Source of the DNA: Candidatus Kapaibacterium sp. | Lineage (GTDB): Bacteria > Bacteroidota > Ignavibacteria > Kapaibacteriales > WFXC01 | Assembly (NCBI GenBank): GCA_015490805.1 | Contig: WFXC01000002.1 | Location: forward strand, 34,437-98,436 | Length of the DNA stretch: 64,000 nt | Direction: 5' to 3' | Shown here: positions 25,853 through 36,600 of the stretch, one piece after another | Position numbering within the stretch: the first letter of the stretch is position 1 | How the letters are laid out: every line of letters starts with the position of its first letter | Notes under the pieces: model-generated | The model's input: the letters and a program-made list of their open reading frames with translations, nothing else | The model's database searches: none | Told to the model about the DNA's origin: nothing | Position numbers and translations under genes: made by a program

Positions 25853-27103
25853 TTATGGCATCCTTGGCGGCGTCAAAGAAGTTTTCTTTTCCTCGATAGT
25901 GTCCGGCGAAGGGCGATGAACGGCGCCGATGAAAGGAGTAACATCCTCAAACAACCCTTCATTCGATTCCTGGTAAATGTACTCTACGACTTTTTCCAGA
26001 CTACCCGTTTCTTTGTACACCCGCAACTGCCGATCCGCGCTGGTACCGGTCTCCAGAATTTCATAGATGTAGTTGATTTCTTCTCGCGACCCAAGCTCAT
26101 CAACGACATCGTCGATGAAATCCAGCAATTCGTGGATCAAGTCCCTAGCGGGTAATTCTTTCTGTTTACCAAAATCGATCAGCTTCCCATCGATGCCATA
26201 GCGTACAGCTCGCCATTTGTTCTCCTGCAGCAGTTCAGGTCGGTAGATTCGAAAGCTCATATTCTGTGCATACAAAGAGTACAACTTTGCCGCCACTGCC
26301 TGACACAACGCAGCTATCGCAATGGTTTCATCAATCCGCATCGGTAGATCGCAAATGCGAATTTCTAAGGTAGGGAAGAAGGGATGCGGGCGAATGTCCC
26401 ACCAGATCTTCTTCGCATTATCAATGCAGCCGGTGCGGATCAGGATATTGACAAAATTCTCAAACTCTGCCCAACTGGCAAAGTATCCCGGAATGCCTGT
26501 TCGCGGAAAACGCTCGAACACTTTGGAACGGAAAGACTTCAGTCCTGTGTCAACTCCTTCCCAGAAGGGCGAACTGGTACTCAATGCCAGAATATGGGGC
26601 AGAAAGTATCGCATTTCATTCATAATCTGAATCTGAGTCTCCCGATTTTCAATACCGATGTGAATGTGCAATCCAAAAATCAGGAGCGAACGTGCCAGCA
26701 ATTGCATATCCTGCACAATGGTGTAGTACCGTTCGTTCGGAAAAATCTTTTGCTCCTGCCATCGGGCAAAGGGATGGGTACTGGCAGCACCGATCACCAG
26801 TCCGTGCTGCTTTGCCAGATGGGCAACGATCGATCGGATTTTGGTAATCTCGAACCGGGCTTCCTGAATATTGCGGCAGACGCCCGTACCAATTTCCAGC
26901 ATTGAACCTAAGAGTTCCGGCTTAATGTGTTCATGCAACACCATTTGTCCCCGGGATAAAAGCTCCAGATCCAGATGGGTCTTTAAGTTCCAGGTCTCCG
27001 GATCCAGTACCATATACTCTTCTTCGATGCCCAGAGAGAAGCTGGGGCGCTGTTGTGGATCCCACGATTCAAAATTGCCTCCCCGATGATCCGGATGCCT
27101 CAT
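25853..27103 (-). CDS. ybdK: YbdK-type carboxylate-amine ligase (GCS2 family)
   Basis: A 416-aa member of the glutamate-cysteine ligase type 2 family. Conserved segments are LGIEEEYMVLDP near the N-terminus, a GLHIHIGI metal/substrate-binding segment, and RPHPFFPTLEIRICDLP. Weak gamma-glutamylcysteine synthesis has been described for YbdK, and the real substrate in most bacteria is uncertain. It lies 30 bp downstream of the hpnD start region on the opposite side of the gap, in the same direction as hpnC/hpnD. Its 3' end converges with mqnA over 122 bp of unremarkable sequence. Confidence 0.85.
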   Translation of the reverse strand: MRHPDHRGGNFESWDPQQRPSFSLGIEEEYMVLDPETWNLKTHLDLELLSRGQMVLHEHIKPELLGSMLEIGTGVCRNIQEARFEITKIRSIVAHLAKQHGLVIGAASTHPFARWQEQKIFPNERYYTIVQDMQLLARSLLIFGLHIHIGIENRETQIQIMNEMRYFLPHILALSTSSPFWEGVDTGLKSFRSKVFERFPRTGIPGYFASWAEFENFVNILIRTGCIDNAKKIWWDIRPHPFFPTLEIRICDLPMRIDETIAIAALCQAVAAKLYSLYAQNMSFRIYRPELLQENKWRAVRYGIDGKLIDFGKQKELPARDLIHELLDFIDDVVDELGSREEINYIYEILETGTSADRQLRVYKETGSLEKVVEYIYQESNEGLFEDVTPFIGAVHRPSPDTIEEKKTSLTPPRMP

Positions 27104-27133
27104 TGGTATCCCCAGTTTATGCTACATCCTGAT

Positions 27134-27997
27134 TTATCGCCACAACAACCACGCTTTGAGCCATAGCCGCAGTGCGATCAGCGCTTTATGAGCCATTGAA
27201 ACTCGAATGTTTTTCTGGAAAACGTTGTAATTGTTCAATTCAATCTTTTCCAGCAAGCGGTAGTAAATCCGGTCCATTATTTGCGGTGCTACCAGGCGAC
27301 GGCGTTCATCCGATCGGAGCATCGAACGGGCTTTGTGATAGTAAGACCGGGCACGCTGCACCTCAAACTGCATCAACTCAATAAAAGCATCATTGTACAC
27401 TTCCTCCAGCAGCTCCTGCTCGGAATACCCAAATCGCCGCAGATCCTCTAAGGGCAGATAGATCCGTCCTCGGTCCTTATCCGCTTTGACATCCCGCAAA
27501 ATGTTCGTGAGCTGCAGAGCATACCCCAGATTGACCGCGTAGGACTTTGTCTGTTCATACCGATATCCAAAAATCTCGATAACGATTAACCCAACGATAC
27601 TGGCAACGCTGTAGCAGTATTCCCGTAACTCTTCGAAGGTTTCATACCGATGGACGATCAAATCGCGTTCGATCCCGTCTAACAGGGTAAGAAAATACTG
27701 TTTCGGAATGTTAAACCGCCGCACGACCCAATAGAGAGAACGGAAAAAAGGATGGCGCGCTTCTCCGGCATAACAGGCTTCTATTTCTTCCCGTAGCCAC
27801 TGCAATCGCTGGTGTTTGAGCTCAATGGAATGGGCGGTATTGCCTTCAGGAACGTCCACGACATCATCAGCATAGCGACAGAAAGCATACACCGTATAGA
27901 TAGCTTCTCGCTCCTCCTTCGGCAAAAACTGGAATGAATAGAAAAAATTTGTCTTAGCAGAACTGGGATAATATGCCGCCGTTTTCCCCATTGGCAT
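27134..27997 (-). CDS. hpnD: Presqualene diphosphate synthase HpnD (phytoene/squalene synthase family)
   Basis: Condenses two farnesyl diphosphates to presqualene diphosphate in the HpnCDE route to squalene. Both Asp-rich substrate-binding motifs are present: YAFCRYADDVVD and LTNILRDVKADKDRGRIYLP. ATG 27997 is preferred over the GTG in the track, giving 287 aa. The direct neighbour hpnC supports HpnD over CrtB (phytoene synthase). The third enzyme, HpnE, is not in the window. Confidence 0.85.
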   Translation of the reverse strand: MPMGKTAAYYPSSAKTNFFYSFQFLPKEEREAIYTVYAFCRYADDVVDVPEGNTAHSIELKHQRLQWLREEIEACYAGEARHPFFRSLYWVVRRFNIPKQYFLTLLDGIERDLIVHRYETFEELREYCYSVASIVGLIVIEIFGYRYEQTKSYAVNLGYALQLTNILRDVKADKDRGRIYLPLEDLRRFGYSEQELLEEVYNDAFIELMQFEVQRARSYYHKARSMLRSDERRRLVAPQIMDRIYYRLLEKIELNNYNVFQKNIRVSMAHKALIALRLWLKAWLLWR

Positions 27998-28014
27998 CGT
28001 TGTGCGCACCCAAA

Positions 28015-28914
28015 TTACTTTGCCCGCCGTTTTATTCCGTTCGTAAAGATACGGAGAAAATCCCGATTGTGCAATAGAATACGATCAGCGACAAACAGGC
28101 GCGTACCTGCCGCCTGCAATTTCTCTACCATAGCGCTTGCTCCTCCCAAAATAAGCCTAAGAAATAACCGCCAGCGTCCGGTCAGCAACTCCGGTAGAAT
28201 GGTTGCTTTGCTGAGAAAGCGCTGCGTCATTTCCAGCACCTGCTTTAGGATATGGTGCTGCTGGCTGTGCGTAAGTCGCTGGTAATAGAAATCCTCAACC
28301 GAAGCGTTCACGGTATTGAGCACCTCTTCAGGAATGTAACAACGGTGGCGCTGCCGATCGGTTGTCAGATCCTGCCAGAAGTTGATCAACTGCAAGGCTG
28401 TACAAAGGGCATCGGAAAACGGGAGCATAGAACGTCGATGCTGTCGGGCAATCAACAACACCGCTTCCCCCACGGGATCTGCAGAGTGATGACAATACCA
28501 TTGCAATTGTTTCCAGCTTGGGAAAGGACGAAAATCCAGATCATACCGAAAAGCAACCAGCAGGCGATGAAAGATCGATGGCGGTATCTGATGCCGTTCC
28601 ATCGTGTCATAGACCGCTTCCAGGAACGGGTGAACAGGCTGCCGCTGCGCAATTGCTGCCTCCAATCGATCCAGTGCAGCCAGCCGCTGCGAAGTCGTCA
28701 AGGGAAGATCCGGACGATCGGCAATGTCATCTGCGAGGCGTGCAAAGGTGTAAAACGCCGCCAGCGCCCGCCGTTCAGAACGTCGGAGGAAAAAGCTCAC
28801 AACAGGAAAATTTTCGTAGTGCGAGTGCGCCACCGTAATGCAGTGCCTATAAGCCTCCCGCAATGTCCACTGGGGGGCTGGATGAGCATTCGGCACTGCA
28901 ATGTGCAGAGCCAT
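28015..28914 (-). CDS. hpnC: Squalene synthase HpnC
   Basis: Second enzyme of the HpnCDE squalene route, converting presqualene diphosphate to hydroxysqualene. The HpnC signature AHSHYENFPV is followed by the two Asp-rich motifs in HpnC form (ARLADDIADRPD, then LQLINFWQDLTTDRQRHRCYIP). The track start lies far inside the xdhC-like gene. ATG 28914 gives 299 aa; a TTG at 28923 with AGGTGG 8 bases upstream is an alternative. It starts about 20 bp after the xdhC stop, so they may be co-transcribed. Confidence 0.87.
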   Translation of the reverse strand: MALHIAVPNAHPAPQWTLREAYRHCITVAHSHYENFPVVSFFLRRSERRALAAFYTFARLADDIADRPDLPLTTSQRLAALDRLEAAIAQRQPVHPFLEAVYDTMERHQIPPSIFHRLLVAFRYDLDFRPFPSWKQLQWYCHHSADPVGEAVLLIARQHRRSMLPFSDALCTALQLINFWQDLTTDRQRHRCYIPEEVLNTVNASVEDFYYQRLTHSQQHHILKQVLEMTQRFLSKATILPELLTGRWRLFLRLILGGASAMVEKLQAAGTRLFVADRILLHNRDFLRIFTNGIKRRAK

Positions 28915-28936
28915 ATGGTCCAATAATGCTTCCACC

Positions 28937-30067
28937 TCAATGAATTGACCCCTGACGATCTCGCAAATGTCCACCACGTCGACCGTGGAGCACGGCGATG
29001 ATCTCTGCAATTACACTCAACGCAATTTCCATCGGCGTCTCCGACGCAATATCCAGTCCGGTCGGGAAATAAAGCACCGGCGACAGGGCTTCCACTGCAA
29101 CCCCTTCAGCGGTTAGCTCCTGAAAGATTCGGCGCGTCCGGCGCTTGGGACCAATAATGCCACAATACCGCAGGCGATCTGCAACGGCGGTCAGCACTCG
29201 CAAAATTTCTTTGTCACGAAGATACTGATGAGTCATCAGGAGCACGGCTGAAGGAATCGGGAATGCTACTGGCTGCACATATTGTTCTGGCTCCTGAATC
29301 ACTATCCGGCTGTTCGGAAACCGCTCCGGTGTTGCCAGTAACGACCGATGATCCACAACCGTCACCTCCCACCCCAGTTGTGCTGCCAGCGATGCCACTG
29401 GCTGCACATCATCATCGGCGCCAAAGATCACCAATGGGAACGGCGGTGGAATCCGCTCTACCAGCCATCGACCGGCGCGCTGCTGAGGATCGACGACTAC
29501 CGTTGCAGCGTTGCGGTCAGGAAACGATGGCAATTCCGATCGGGCTTTTTCCAGCAATCGCTCTGTGGCATCTGCAACCCGATCCGAAACCGTCGATCCA
29601 ATCCGCTGAGTATCCACCCAGGCAACAACATCTCCGGGACGAACCGTATGATCCGGATCTCCATCAATGGCGGTGCACAACCAACCAGTACGATGGTCGG
29701 AGCGAATCCGGGCCCACAATTGCTCCAAGATCGCCCGTTTTGCTGGCAGTAATGGCTCCAGCAGAATCTTGCTTACCCCACCACAACCAACACCGGTTCC
29801 CCACAGAAGGTCTTCTTCCGTTGTCGTGTCATACTCAATCACCGTCGGCTGCGTCGGCGGCGCATACTGAATGCGCGTTTGTAGGTCTTTTTCCACGCAA
29901 CCACTGCTGACATTGCCAACAGCAGTGCCATCAGGGACTAGCAGCAACTTTGCTCCCGGTCGCCGATAAGCAGAACCCGTAACTTCGATGACCGTTGCAA
30001 GAAACAAAGGCTGCTTTGTCGGCAAACGGCGAAAGGCATCGGCAATATGTTGCTCATCCAGATTCAT
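28937..30067 (-). CDS. XdhC/CoxI-family molybdenum-hydroxylase maturation protein
   Basis: A 376-aa protein. The N-terminal XdhC domain contains GSAYRRPGAKLL and GNVSSGCVEKDL (the conserved Cys) plus GVGCGG. The C-terminal Rossmann domain contains VIFGADDDVQPVASLAAQLGW. XdhC proteins insert the sulfurated molybdenum cofactor into xanthine-dehydrogenase or CO-dehydrogenase type enzymes. Its ATG overlaps the VWA gene stop by 4 bp. The AAA+, VWA and XdhC set equals CoxD, CoxE and CoxI, but no molybdenum hydroxylase lies in the window. Confidence 0.88.
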   Translation of the reverse strand: MNLDEQHIADAFRRLPTKQPLFLATVIEVTGSAYRRPGAKLLLVPDGTAVGNVSSGCVEKDLQTRIQYAPPTQPTVIEYDTTTEEDLLWGTGVGCGGVSKILLEPLLPAKRAILEQLWARIRSDHRTGWLCTAIDGDPDHTVRPGDVVAWVDTQRIGSTVSDRVADATERLLEKARSELPSFPDRNAATVVVDPQQRAGRWLVERIPPPFPLVIFGADDDVQPVASLAAQLGWEVTVVDHRSLLATPERFPNSRIVIQEPEQYVQPVAFPIPSAVLLMTHQYLRDKEILRVLTAVADRLRYCGIIGPKRRTRRIFQELTAEGVAVEALSPVLYFPTGLDIASETPMEIALSVIAEIIAVLHGRRGGHLRDRQGSIH

Positions 30068-31185
30068 CCGCTGACTCCTTTCCGAACGAATCGATGAATA
30101 AAACGCTCAAGACTCTCGATGTTATACACCGTTGCTTCCCCCGCAAGCCATTGTCGGACTGCCGCCAGCGCAGCAGTTTGCGGCTGCTGCTGATTGCGCA
30201 CCGGCAGTGGATAGAGCCACCAGATGGAGCGAACGCGCTGAGCGATACGGCGCATCGCTGTCTGTAAAAGTGTTGTCTCTCCAAAATCCAGTCCATCGCT
30301 GACAACAATCAGATGGGTATTCGAGCTTAGCAGAGCCGCATACTCCAGACGAAATTGCGCAAAAGCCGTTCCGATGCGGGTACCGCCACCGTGTTCTGGA
30401 AAAATTTCCGGTAAAATCCGGTGAAATTGTTCCGGCGCGCTCCGATGCATCCACGGGGTAAGCCGCTGGAGCTCTGTGCTGAAAACAAACACCTCCGTTG
30501 CCGGTAACGACTGGACGGCGGCATAGAGGAAATGGAGAAAGAAGCGAGCGAAGCGTTCCATTGAACGACTTACGTCGCAGACGAAGACAAACCGGGGTTT
30601 CTGACGCTCCCGCTGCCGGAACTGGAGTTCCAGCGGCAGACCGCCATAGCGCAGGCTTTTCCGAATCGTTTGCCGAAATGCCAGCAGCCCACTACGAGAT
30701 TGCTCTGTATACCGCCGGCGCAGGCGGACTGCAAACGAGCGTCCCAACTGATACGCCACGGGCAGAAGCCAGGCAATGGTTGCTGGATCCAATGCCGCTA
30801 TCTCCTGTCGTCCCAGCGCTGCATACGGACTGTACACCGTCTGCTGTTGGGTTTCTTCCACGGTCTGGCGTTTGCCTTCCCCCCATTTGCGAATATCCAG
30901 CAACGTCAATGAAGTTTTCGTTTGCTGCTGCTCTGACGAGGACTGGAGCACCTGCTGCCAGTAGTGTTCGAACAGTTCATCGAACAACTGCGCAAAAGCT
31001 GCACTTTTTGCCAGCGTCACCCGCAGTGCTTCTCGAAACACCAGGGGATCTGTCACCGGTACTGCCTGTAACGCCCGGAGCGCACTCAGGGCTTCTCCAA
31101 CGCCAACGGGCAATCCGCGGCTGCGCGCATAGCGGAGAAAGTGGATCAGATGTTCCGACAGATTATACTTTTTCCGAAAACTCAT
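30064..31185 (-). CDS. VWA-domain protein, CoxE-like
   Basis: A 373-aa protein: a helical N-terminal half and a C-terminal von Willebrand A domain beginning KPRFVFVCDVSRSM, which contains the MIDAS metal motif DxSxS; HLIVVSDGLDFG follows. It matches the CoxE family that works with a CoxD-type AAA+ protein in maturation of molybdenum-copper CO dehydrogenase and related enzymes. It overlaps the AAA+ gene by 23 bp and the xdhC-like gene by 4 bp, a tightly coupled set. Confidence 0.87.
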   Translation of the reverse strand: MSFRKKYNLSEHLIHFLRYARSRGLPVGVGEALSALRALQAVPVTDPLVFREALRVTLAKSAAFAQLFDELFEHYWQQVLQSSSEQQQTKTSLTLLDIRKWGEGKRQTVEETQQQTVYSPYAALGRQEIAALDPATIAWLLPVAYQLGRSFAVRLRRRYTEQSRSGLLAFRQTIRKSLRYGGLPLELQFRQRERQKPRFVFVCDVSRSMERFARFFLHFLYAAVQSLPATEVFVFSTELQRLTPWMHRSAPEQFHRILPEIFPEHGGGTRIGTAFAQFRLEYAALLSSNTHLIVVSDGLDFGETTLLQTAMRRIAQRVRSIWWLYPLPVRNQQQPQTAALAAVRQWLAGEATVYNIESLERFIHRFVRKGVSG

Positions 31186-32119
31186 CTGATGGAGCCGATG
31201 GCTGTTCCTGCCGCATTTCTGCCAGGCGGAATCGAACGTTGAGTCGCTCCAGGAACTCCATAAACGAGGTCTTCATCACCTCGATGTCTTCGCGATCCTT
31301 GAACAATACTCCAATTGCCATTGCCAGGGTATCCGGCGTCAAGTGATCCTTATGCAATGAAACCAGCGCTCGTGCCCAATCCAGGGTTTCAGCGATACCG
31401 GGCCGCTTCTGCAACTGCCGTCGTCGCACCTGCTGCACAAACTGACAAATCTGCTCTGCCAGGTTTTCATCCAGCTCCGGTACTTTCTCTCGCACAATCG
31501 CCAGCTCTTTTTCATAACTGGGATAATCAATCCACAGGTACAGGCAGCGGCGGCGCAGGGCATCGGACAGCTCTCGAAAGCGATTACTGGTGATGATCGC
31601 ATACGGAATCGACGTTGCACGAATGGTTCCAATTTCCGGAATGGATATTTGCCAATCCGAAAGCACTTCCAGTAAAAAACTTTCAAATTCCTCATCCGCT
31701 CGATCAATTTCGTCGATCAACAAAACCGGCGGCTTCGGCTGCGTAATTGCTCGAAGTAAGGGGCGTTTCAAAAGAAACTTTTCGCTGAATATCGTTGACT
31801 CTTTCTCCTCTATGGTCTGATCCGACTGCTCAGTCAGTTTAATGTGCAAGAGCTGGTGCTGGTAGTTCCACTCGTACAGTGCAGCATTTGCATCCAGCCC
31901 TTCATAGCACTGGAGGCGAATCAACTCTGTATTGAGCACTTGCGCCAGCACTTTGGCAATTTCTGTTTTTCCCACACCCGGTGGTCCTTCGATCAGCAGG
32001 GGTTTTTGCAACCGCATCGAGAGGAAGACAGCCACGGCTATTTGACGATCAGCGATATAGTGCTGCCGGCGGAATTGCTCAATGATTTTCTCAAACGTTG
32101 GCAAACTGGTACGCATCAT
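31163..32119 (-). CDS. MoxR/CoxD-family AAA+ ATPase
   Basis: ATG 32119, with AAAGG 8 bases upstream, gives 318 aa; the GTG-started track version adds an unlikely N-terminus. Walker A is GPPGVGKTEIA, Walker B is LLIDEIDRADEEF, and sensor 1 is IITSNR. MoxR-type ATPases act as chaperones for cofactor insertion, usually with a VWA partner, which here is the overlapping next gene. In the CO-dehydrogenase system CoxD does this job. Some MoxR/VWA pairs serve other targets, so the substrate remains open. Confidence 0.87.
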   Translation of the reverse strand: MMRTSLPTFEKIIEQFRRQHYIADRQIAVAVFLSMRLQKPLLIEGPPGVGKTEIAKVLAQVLNTELIRLQCYEGLDANAALYEWNYQHQLLHIKLTEQSDQTIEEKESTIFSEKFLLKRPLLRAITQPKPPVLLIDEIDRADEEFESFLLEVLSDWQISIPEIGTIRATSIPYAIITSNRFRELSDALRRRCLYLWIDYPSYEKELAIVREKVPELDENLAEQICQFVQQVRRRQLQKRPGIAETLDWARALVSLHKDHLTPDTLAMAIGVLFKDREDIEVMKTSFMEFLERLNVRFRLAEMRQEQPSAPSDEFSEKV

Positions 32120-32257
32120 CCTTAACGCCTTTGTGCTTGATTCCCTGATCCTTTGCCACACATCCGTTGACGCATTGAGCGGAACAACATTACCCATCAG
32201 CGCTACATTCCCACCCCAATCGCGAGACTTCTCCCCCCATAGCAGCACATTGGGATT

Positions 32258-33460
32258 TCAGGCTTTTCTTTGCAGCCGCGACGTTCGACGCAGATGTCGC
32301 CACAGTTGCATCCAGCATCCAAGGGCAAGGAGCTGGAGGACACCGACGATCAGCGGAATACTTCCCGGCTGGTAGCTATAGAGCCAGCCGATAACTGTGC
32401 CGCCGATCAGCCAGCCAATGCCATAGACAGTGTTAAAGATTCCATAAGCAAAGGCACGACGCTGAGGATGGATGGCATCTGCGATAAAGGCGCGAAGTAC
32501 CGTTTCGTGCAGCGCCATTGCCATCCCCCACACCAGAGCTGCTCCTACTAAAGCAGCAAAGTTTTCCTGAAATGCGCCAACGGCAATCATAGCGGTCAGC
32601 AGCGGCACACCCCAGAGAATCCGAACAGAGAAGCGGTCGTACCACTTTCCAAAAAGGAGTGCGGCAAGGCTATCAGCACCCATTGCAATAGCATAGAGTC
32701 CGGCGATCCAGGCGGGCGAAAGCAACTGGTGCTGCTCTGCGTGATACGCAATGAGCGCATACTGCACAAAGCCAACAGCGCTCCAGAAAGCAAAGGCAAG
32801 GTACCACCAGAAAAAAGCAGGATATGGCTGCTTTCCTCCCTGCTCCTCAGAGTCCTCGTAATGCTGCGGCTGTGGAGAATGGCGACGGGCAATCCAGAGA
32901 AACAGTAGCAGCAGGACAAGGGGAATTGCCGTCCATCGCAACACCATCGCATAATCTGCATTGCGGCTGAGCAACCATGCAAAGAGCAGGGGACCGATAA
33001 CCGCACCGATCTGATCGACTGCTTCGTGCAGCGCAAAGCCCCAGCCCCGTCCTACGGGTGCCGTTGCGTAACTCAAGATCGTATCACGGGCAGGCGTCCG
33101 TAACGCTTTGCCCAAGCGCTCCAGCACGAACAACACGGCAACGGTTTCCCACGCAGATGCCCATCCTGCCAGCGGAATAGCAGCAATCAGCGCATATCCC
33201 CACAGCGCAAAGCCCCAATAGTATCGAGTACGCTGCGCCAGGTATCCGAAAGCGAATCGGAGCCCATATCCAACGAATTCCCCAATACCGGCGATAACAC
33301 CAACCACAACGGCTGACGCTCCCAGGGTCTGCAAATACGGTCCAAGGATGCTCCGACCGCTTTCATAAATCAAATCTCCCAGGAGACTCACAGTGCCAAA
33401 AAGGAGAATGAGTTCGTATGCGCGCCGTCTTCGCGACCTTCCAGATTCAGAAACCGCCAT
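32258..33460 (-). CDS. MFS transporter
   Basis: About 400 aa with 11-12 hydrophobic helices and the MFS loop patterns FGYLAQRTRYYW and LERLGKALRTPARDTILS (the conserved RxPxRD-like loop). The latter resembles a subgroup of uncharacterised MFS proteins with RTPARD. Substrate unknown. The GTG-started track ORF is replaced by ATG 33460. It precedes the AAA+ gene by 138 bp on the same strand. Confidence 0.82.
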   Translation of the reverse strand: MAVSESGRSRRRRAYELILLFGTVSLLGDLIYESGRSILGPYLQTLGASAVVVGVIAGIGEFVGYGLRFAFGYLAQRTRYYWGFALWGYALIAAIPLAGWASAWETVAVLFVLERLGKALRTPARDTILSYATAPVGRGWGFALHEAVDQIGAVIGPLLFAWLLSRNADYAMVLRWTAIPLVLLLLFLWIARRHSPQPQHYEDSEEQGGKQPYPAFFWWYLAFAFWSAVGFVQYALIAYHAEQHQLLSPAWIAGLYAIAMGADSLAALLFGKWYDRFSVRILWGVPLLTAMIAVGAFQENFAALVGAALVWGMAMALHETVLRAFIADAIHPQRRAFAYGIFNTVYGIGWLIGGTVIGWLYSYQPGSIPLIVGVLQLLALGCWMQLWRHLRRTSRLQRKA

Positions 33461-33551
33461 TGTTGCAAACACTCCCGCTCCCCGATTGACGGTTTAATCT
33501 TCTGACGTGGTGGGACAACCACCATCGATGTTTTGTTCCATCCCACTGATA

Positions 33552-33578
33552 GGAGTAGCAATGACACACCGCTACTCC
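33552..33578. repeat. Inverted repeat (hairpin) between subtilase and MFS genes
   Basis: GGAGTAGC and GCTACTCC form a perfect 8-bp stem with an 11-base loop. It lies about 100 bp after the subtilase stop and about 90 bp before the MFS start. There is no T-run, so it may be a Rho-dependent 3' end structure or an operator. The rest of 33461-33675 is unremarkable. Confidence 0.5.
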
Positions 33579-33675
33579 CAACCGCTGGATTCAAGAGGCA
33601 TCGAGCACAATCACTGCAAGCACTCGACTATGCCTTTGCCAACACCCATCTGGCCAGCACTTTTGCGAACTACTC

Positions 33676-36600
33676 TTAAGGCAGCAGCACGACTCGAGAC
33701 CACAGCATGCGCTGCCCATCATCGATGCGTACTGCGTAGCTCCCGGATGCCAAATGCGGCAGTATCCATCGCCACGGTTGCGAAGGGGCAACGGTAAACG
33801 TGCGGCTCCAGAGGCGCTGCCCTTGCACTGTGTACAGTGTAGCGCGTAGGAAAGGATATGATCGCTGGCTACTGACTTCCAGCGCTGGAGGATTCTGATG
33901 GAGTACGCGAACATTCAGACCAGTGTCGGAATGTTCTGGCACACTGGTCACCGTCCCGGTGCCAACTAACTGCACCGTCACCGTCCCATTGTCCGCATCA
34001 CTTTCCACCCGGAGCACAGCGGTGCGATTCCCCTCGACTGCTGGCTGGAATCGAATGCCCAGCGTTTTTTCCTCTCCCGGCTGAATTTTGTTCGGGAGTG
34101 TGTTGACCAGCACAAACTCATCATCCTGAGCATCCTGCGGCTGAATTGAAACAGCAGTAATCGTTACCGGCGCCTGTCCGGTGTTCTGGAAGCGCACAAA
34201 CTGCGTTGCCGTTGCGCCAACGGCGACATTTCCAAAATCCAGTGTTGAAACACTTGCCTCCAGCACTTTCGGAATCGGCGCTTCTTCGTACGGCAGATTC
34301 AAATAGCCTAAACCACGGGGACCGATATTCCAGATCCGCACCGTCGAACCTTGCCAGCTCAGTGCTGCCATCCGAGTCTGGGTCAGCTCTCTGGTCAACA
34401 TCACTTCCCACGAACGGCCATTATCTTCTGTCGCCAGCACCCGCCCGTTGTTATCAATGAGGTAATTCCATCGCGAATTTGCCGGAGCAAACGCCATTAC
34501 AGGTGTAATTCCCGCCTGCGTCAGCCGCACGTTCAGAGGCTGCCAAGTCGCCCCACCATCTGTCGTTGCGGCAACGAACGTTTCTCGAAAACTTCCCTGT
34601 CCCTTCTGGTACAAAGCAATCCCTTTTTGCGGCGTGGTGAAGGACAAAAATACCACCATAGCGGTCGGATCAATCGTGGACACTTTCCAGGTTGCTCCTT
34701 TATCGGTTGTGTAGAACACCCGTCCTTTCGTTGTTCCAAACCATCCAGCCTCACCAAGCCAGAACCGAGATCCAACCAATCCGGTTTCCTGCGGCTGCGG
34801 CGTCGGTAACCCAGTCTGGACTTCCCACGTTGCTCCACCATCGGTGGTTCGAGCCACCCCCCAACGTCCTCCCTTAGGATCTCCCAGAAAGATGCCTTCA
34901 TTGGAATTGAAAAAGTGAAGATCGTTGATAAAGTCCGTAATATGGGCAACGCTGACGGTCTGCCACTGTTGTCCTCCATTGGTAGTACGCCAGATGGTAG
35001 TGTTTCCTCCATTGGATCCGTTCGTCGAAATCCACGCTCGCTGGAGATCCAGTGCTGCAACGGCGAAGGCAGGATCAGCGGAGAAATTGGTAAAAGTCCC
35101 TACCCCAGCATTGACAACTTGGGACTGGGAAGCGGCCACGTAAATAGCACCAACACCAGATAAAAACCCCACAGCCCAAAAAGTAGAGGGTGAAGGCGAT
35201 TCTGCATCAAAGTACGAAACGTGTGTAAATGCTGGATGAGGAAGTGGAAAAGCGACATAAGTATGCGGAGAAGGAATCCGGACGGGAAGTTCGATACGCT
35301 GATAGTCCACATAATCACCATCTTGGAATACGACCAGAAAGTCCACCGTCCCTTCAAACCATCCCTGCAACGGAGAAAGCTGAACGGTAACATCCACATT
35401 CTGCGAATCCAGGGTACCAATGCTCCCAACTGTAATTGGTTGATCAGGCAGGATGGTAAAACCATCAAAGCTGAACAAGCGAAGCTGAAGATTGGATGTT
35501 GGCGCCAAGAAATTTTTGACCGTTAATCGAACTTGTACTGGATCATAAGTAGAAATCACGCCATTAGCAGCAGCAATGCCAATCGCCGTAATCTCAACGC
35601 CTGGTATCCGATCACCGGAAGAAAAACTCTGATTGAACTGCACTGCTTTGTATGCATTGACTCGCCCATAGAAGAACGGGCGAAGAGCAGGATTCTGTTG
35701 TACCTGTGGGAATATATTGTCTACCGTGCTCCGGATCTGGTGGGCGATCTGTTTCGGTGTCCAATCCGGATGAAGCGTTCGAATCAGAGCAGCAATACCG
35801 GAGACTATTGGAGCGGCAAAAGAGGTGCCACTCCAATTCGGATGGGATACGTAGCTATTACCTGGCATCGTACTCCAGTTAGCAACGCCAGGGGCATAGA
35901 CATCAACGGCAGTACCATAATGCGTAAAAGATGCTGGATTGTCATTGCGATCGCTGGCGCCAACCGTAAGAACGTTATCGTATTGCGCTGGAAAATAGGG
36001 GATATTGACATCGGTAAAAATCGAAAAATTCCCTGCAGAAGTGACTATGAGGCTTCCCATAGCCGTAGCTTGATTGATCACATCCTGTTCGTAACTGGCA
36101 TATCGCGGACTACCCCAACTGAGATTGATAACATCAGCACCCAATTGGGCGGCATAGAGGATTGCTTCGTACCCTCGCAGAATCCCCCCGACCGGTTGAT
36201 CGGAGCTCAATTTCACCGGAATCAACTTACACTGATAACCAATACTGGCAATGCCTTTACCATTATTGGTTACCGCTGAAGCATTGCCGGCAACATTCGT
36301 ACCGTGACTCCGAGTGTCATTGATTCCTGGGGGAGTGATATTTCGCACCTTCGGATCATTATCTTCACGGAAAATCCCCTGCTGAAGATCTTGTAGGCTC
36401 ACATCACCCACGAAATCCCACCCATGTACATCATCAACTTTGCCATTGCCATCATCATCGATCCCATTGTCAGGAATCTCATTCGGATTGGTCCAGATAT
36501 TATCCCGCAAATCTTCGTGCTCCCAATCAGTACCAGAGTCCAAAATAGCGATCGTAACTTCCCCACTGCCTTTGGTAACATCCCACGCGCGGGCTGCCTG

